A stretch of 64,000 bases of DNA from Metallyticus violacea. Lineage: Eukaryota > Arthropoda > Insecta > Mantodea > Metallyticidae. A model generated the notes under the pieces. It saw only the letters and a list, made by a program, of their open reading frames with translations, had not been told where the DNA came from and ran no database searches. The stretch's first letter is position 1, and every line of letters begins with the position of its first letter. Below are positions 59,374 to 64,000 of the stretch, piece by piece. Location of the stretch: contig CM060833.1 in NCBI GenBank assembly GCA_030762175.1, positions 172,282,501 to 172,346,500 on the forward strand, read 5' to 3'. Position numbers and translations under genes: made by a program.

Positions 59374-61839
59374 TCTTCACGCCATCACTGAGTCAGACCC
59401 AGCATTTTAAGAACACCCCTAGTATATACCTGGCAAAGTATTTGCAGGGGATTATACAAACAAGATAATATTTTATTTTAACAGCTATATTTTTCAGAAT
59501 GCTTTACCTGATAACCTCTGTCTACTTAATAAGCTTGGCTTCTGATAAAGTAAAAACATTTTTGTTTACTTAATACTTTATATTGTAAACTCGAGCGTTA
59601 GACATAGCGCTAATTGTATTTGTGAACAGTGATATAATTGTACAGAGCCATTGTAGTTTCTAACTTGGAAACCACAATTAAGCGAATCGCAATGAACCGT
59701 GTGATTCTTGGAGCAAGGCAACGAAATATTTTGGCATCTTTTCTCCTGACCCAGTTGATTAAAATTTTTGAAAAGCTGTTAATTTCCATTTCTTCTATAT
59801 CGTTAATGCGATTCTGATAAGCGAGTTTGGCATCTCCTTGTGGTAGAGACTGCTACTTGTATTCGCGTTCTTCGAGATTTACTTACTCTCAACAAGCAAG
59901 ACGTTCTCTGCAACGGAGTTGACATGAGACAGCGATGATCTCCCTTGTCTGATACCTAGGGGAAAGACAACCTGTAGATATCGAGGGAGAGAGTCTACGA
60001 TGGAATTAATGGCCTGAATGGACGCGAACCGGAGTTCCTCTGAGAGGCACCGAAGTGTAACGCATCTATCAACAGAGATATACGCCTCTAATTAGATGCA
60101 TGGCATCTGTGTGTGTCAGCGACTTCCGACATTGCCAACTGTTAAGGTAGCAAACTTCGCCACGTAGCGATTGCTCTTCCCTCTTGTGATTTGTCTTCCT
60201 GATAGAAAGATAAAAACCGGAAAAGGAAAGACAAAGAAGAAAAACTAAAAGGCATATCTCTTGCCTACCGTTCTTTCTATCATGTCTGTTTTTACTTGCT
60301 TTACTCCGCGAGAAATATTTTTCAGGGTGTTTTTTCCCTCTTCAAAAATATCCAAGTCACTCAAAACCTCTTTGAAAGCCTCAATTTCTTTTTATAGTCA
60401 AACTATTTAGCGAATGATAAAAAATGTCTTGGATATCTGGGTATGAAAAGGTGTTATGTCTACGTATAAGTCAGTTTTATGAAGTTAAAAAGTATCTACT
60501 CAAGTCTTAAAGAAAATAAACATTTTATTATAGGGTGTTAAATATATTATACAATTAAGCATACTGAGCATTTTGGCAGCCCTGTTCTTTGCGTATTTAT
60601 GAGTTTCGTAGATTTTCGTTGCACCAAATGTGAGGTTCATTTTGTAAACACCCTTGATCCATTTCTAGTTGATTTAAAATATTTTATGGCACAAGAAATC
60701 CTAAAATATATTAATGTAGTTTCAACTTAATATATTGTTCGATTATGTCATAGCAATTGTTGAAATGAAAAATATCGACTAACAATAAAATGAAGTATTT
60801 CCAGTAAAGACCTGCGGTCAAATATCAGCAAATGAAGAGAATATGTTATTTTGAAATTCTGCAAGATATTTAAGAAAATGTTGGGGTGTGTTCTGTGTAA
60901 AAAGATGGTGTTGTAGAAAATTCTTAGAGATAAGCGTGGCTATATCGTTGGAAAACTGTCACAACACAAGAAAACATAAATGCAGTAAATTATTTAGTTT
61001 TGCAATATTGTCACGTGACTATGAAGGTAATAAGAGTACCGGAAACAGGTATCTCATTCTATATAATAATTTCATCAAAATTTAAAATGAGTGTTTTGAA
61101 TGTAGACACCTAATAAAACGTTGAGAGTCAATATTTGTTATCAATGTCTGAGACATTTTCAGGAAGACAAACAGCAATTTGTGAATTTGGACGTTGAAAT
61201 AAAGTATCAAAGTGAAATGTTCGAGATCTCGAACCAGCAATTAATTCAGGGAGCAGGCAAAACCATTGTTTTTTTTTTTTTTGGGTGGGGGGATGCAGCA
61301 GGCGGCCAGAGAACAAAGATTTACACCATTGAATTTAGCGCCAAATCAAATCTAAATCACAAGTACCTGATTTCATGCAAACATTTATTTAAACGTCTTT
61401 CCTGTCTGTAAATGCTAATGTTTCTTTGATTGTAAATGAAACAATAAGAAGAACTGACAGCGGCAATTAAATGTGTTTATTTTATTAATTTACTGCTTTA
61501 ATCAGTAACGACCCTGGTGCAATAAAGATTACTCTTTCAAATTACTTTAACAGTGTTAAATGTGTGTTGATCGCCTCACAATTTAAGACATGAACACACG
61601 ATTAAATCCAGTAGAAAACATCACCACTATAGAAGAGGCTTATTTTGGTTAGGTGATCTTCTTATGAGGTTGAAATAACTGTGTTAGCCGTCAAATGATA
61701 ATTGCAATATTCTTTAATATGTGGCTTCCAGGATTGCGGTGCTGTGCTGTGGAGTCCTATTTTTGTATCACTAAAATAGGAGAGCTTAGGGAAAATTCAA
61801 AAGAAACAAGGAACCCGTCGGTCTTTAAGTCACAGTGAT
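59374..61839. other. No recognisable gene
   Basis: A GC-richer patch at 59,880-60,190 (gatacctaggggaaagac, cgaaccggagttcctctgag) is an unclassified repeat candidate. A T run lies at 61,269-61,282. A 96-codon frame at 61,121-61,411 crosses it and is not credible. Confidence 0.5.
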
Positions 61840-62720
61840 AAGAACCTTCCGAACCTTGGACATCTGATAACTCACTAATTCAGTCAAGTTCAGGATCAGA
61901 ACTTGAAGATTCAGATTCTGATCAGCATCAGCAGGATGAGTTAAGCGATTTGGTTCGAGATTAAAAGCTTTTAAAATTACAAGCAGAACTTTCAGGTGCT
62001 AGGCTAAAATGTAATTAGTATATTAATATTTGAAAAACGAGAGGAGACATTTAGTTAAATTCTTCAGAATGAATGCGTCTCTGTATTGCTGTTGTGGCAT
62101 TGAAGGCTCTTCATAGACGCATCAGAATTGAGCTTGGAAGCTGTGTTGCTACCTAAGCATCTGTCCCATTGGTCATGCAGTGCCAATGATAGATCGTTGC
62201 AAAAATATGGAGCTTACAAAAAGTGCATCTGACTACTACAATTGGCTCATCGTGGTTACTCTTAGAATTATAAAATGACTACAAACTATATTGCATTTTA
62301 TACGAATGGGATAGCCAATCAATCAAGGCATTATATAACTTCAGACCGTTTCAGATACAGTAAATTTTTCCAAGATCCTCTTTTGCTAAGCTGAAGGAAG
62401 GGACTTTTTATTTGGCCACAGATAAAGAAGCATTAATGAACTATCAACGGTTTCATAGTAAATTGAATTATGTATAACTAAACCATGGTACTTGTGAACA
62501 AGTGAATTACAGCACAAAATTACGAACAATTAGTCGATGAATTACTAAAAGTCTATTGAAAACTTGGCTGCAATGTCTCTAAAATTTTTTCCTGCGAACC
62601 TTGATTTAGTTGTGAACATGAAGAAAGATTCCACCAATATATGTCTGATCGGAAAAGGATCAAGGAATATGGGAACCTAATATTACTGCTGGAACCTCAG
62701 AAGTTATAAAAGAAGCAGCA
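61840..62720 (+). pseudogene. Decayed coding sequence of unknown family
   Basis: A 39-codon stretch ending near 61,965 is strikingly acidic (SGSELEDSDSDQHQQDELSD). About 430 bp later another protein-like stretch appears, AKLKEGTFYLATDKEALMNY, then QRFHSKLNYV (about 62,384-62,470), followed by FPANLDLVVNMKKD near 62,590. Between them are many stops. The pattern of an acidic N-terminus followed by decayed frames suits an old DNA transposon, but no catalytic motif is visible and I cannot name it. Confidence 0.35.
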
Positions 62721-63880
62721 ATGGATAAGCTGTAAAACAAGTTGGTATAATTTCCCGCTATGCTAATTAGTTAATTTATCTAAATTAAGTAATTTTATTC
62801 TGAATAGCGCACTAATACATATTATGGAAATTATTTCAATAGATTATTCTTAGAAAGTGAATGTAATATTTACTTAAATACAGAGAGTTCTAGATGAAAA
62901 GAAATATATGCCATGTTTTAATAGGGCGCATCAAAATATATAAGAAATGAACACATGTAGTGCAAGCAGTTTTTAGGTTTGTTGTTCATAGTTATTTGTA
63001 AATAGGAACCAAAGAAATAGATGGTTAATAGTGTTCAAAACTATTACTACTATTATTACTAGATGCAATAAAGCAAAAGTATGTGAGATAAAGATAAAAC
63101 AAGATATGTATAATGGTGTGTCTCACGATTTATCATAGTTTCATATAAGCATGAACTCATAATCTCGATGTAGGGACTAAAAATTGTGTTCTTGCTTTTT
63201 AATGAAACAACTTTGAAAGATAGAAATTTTGAATCAAACGTTGCAATTCTTTACTTACTATTAATGGTAAAAGCTTCTTCCAAGGGCATTCCACCAATGT
63301 TCAGCAAATTTGATGAGAGTAGGAAACTTAAAAGAAAAGGTTAAAAAACACGCTAGAGAAAGTAAGGAGAAAATAACGCGGATTTCAAAGGATGAACATA
63401 AACAATGCTGCCAGCGCATAAGTAAATGCAATGTACTTGGAAGACATCTGTCTCCCCACGCGCGAGACCTGCTGGCAGTGGGACATTGTATAAATAACCT
63501 CTGCAACTCTCGCTTGTGTTAAGTTTTAATGACAGGTAATAAGAAGACATCGTCTCGGCTTTATGCAATAGAGATTACACAAATTTATGTTAATGTTTAT
63601 TTTGCGACATTTTGTAACTATTAATTTTGTTGTAAAATTATAGACATTTTTAACCACATGAAATATATTAAAGTTGCAGATTTATAGTAAATCATTTATA
63701 CTAGATTTGCCTTAAAATTAGCGAAATTGTGGTTTTAAGTTGTTTATCATGTAACAATATAAATATGGACATAGTCTTTTACTCTTTGATCGCCATTCTG
63801 GTCTTAGGATTGTAATTCACGAAAATGAACCTAGAACAAAGCAAGTTTATTTTAAATACCGAGCAGGTCCTCAGGAACAT
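62721..63880. other. No recognisable gene
   Basis: A 70-codon frame at 63,310-63,522 begins with a lysine-rich helix but lacks any context. AT-rich otherwise. Confidence 0.5.
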
Positions 63881-64000
63881 TCCTGATTAATTGCCTCCTT
63901 CCAGAACTACAATCCATAAATTTGAATCTACTACTTCAGTGCAAAACGAAAATCCAGATGAAATCGATGCAAGCTTTTTAACTTTTGTCAAGAAAATCCT
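63881..64000 (+). pseudogene. Transposase N-terminal fragment running off the window
   Basis: PSRTTIHKFESTTSVQNENP-like reading across one frameshift (about 63,900-63,960). The DNA matches 30,161-30,250 closely and 44,791-44,860 less so. It fits the second half of the helix-turn-helix of the Tc/mariner-like family. The frame then continues towards the right edge (DEIDASFLTFVKKIL), so this may be the best preserved copy, and its catalytic part may lie just outside. Confidence 0.5.

Noticed and set aside
1..64000. CRISPR array, bacterial operon or viral genome
   Set aside because: No regularly spaced repeats with unique spacers, no compact gene order and no ribosome-binding sites; the tandem repeats seen are microsatellites or minisatellites.

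Overview
The window looks like 64 kb of a large, AT-rich, repeat-laden insect nuclear genome. The evidence is several insect-type mariner relics, a tRNA-derived SINE with target-site duplications, degenerate LINEs, a MULE, many trinucleotide microsatellites, and split exons with GT-AG borders. A polyneopteran insect such as a cockroach or termite is my best guess. That is inference from the repeat families, not proof. No bacterial gene, rRNA, intact tRNA or CRISPR array was seen, and almost every long reading frame is a transposon relic or chance.

Host gene: four small + strand pieces (33,887-33,921; 34,025-34,113; 41,336-41,460; 47,121-47,195) have splice-site borders. Each is open in the frame that the phase of the previous piece requires. 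They probably belong to one unidentified protein-coding gene whose introns hold much of the right half of the window. A short alternative last exon may lie at 34,310-34,365.

Left third (1-18 kb): the 5' end of a mariner and a SINE fragment at the window edge; a mariner relic at 4.7-5.3 kb; then a nested locus at 7.53-10.37 kb. That locus is a nearly whole but broken MULE (FLYWCH-like N-terminus, DDE core, SWIM zinc finger) on the minus strand. It is bracketed by inverted copies of a GC-rich repeat, and a full SINE has inserted near its right end. Fragments of a Tc/mariner-like transposase (11.7 kb) and of a mariner (13.2 kb) follow.

Middle (18-39 kb): a CR1/L2-like LINE on the minus strand at 18.58-21.56 kb carries remains of ORF1, endonuclease and reverse transcriptase, with a degenerate 20-bp tandem array beyond its 3' end. 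Two related non-autonomous elements (about 26.2 and 36.5 kb) join the N-terminus and C-terminus of one transposase family across a similar internal deletion. Single fragments of the same broad family are at 30.2 and 32.1 kb, and a second LINE is at 37.3-38.6 kb.

Right third (39-64 kb): mariner relics (39.1, 42.1-42.9, 58.2-59.4 kb), transposase N-terminal fragments (44.8, 48.1, 63.9 kb), a long imperfect palindrome (45.5 kb), a LINE or SINE 3' tail (53.3 kb), a full SINE with target-site duplication (55.0 kb), a 5'-truncated SINE beside a Tc1-like relic (55.8-56.3 kb) and a third LINE (57.2-57.95 kb). The rest is AT-rich sequence with simple repeats.
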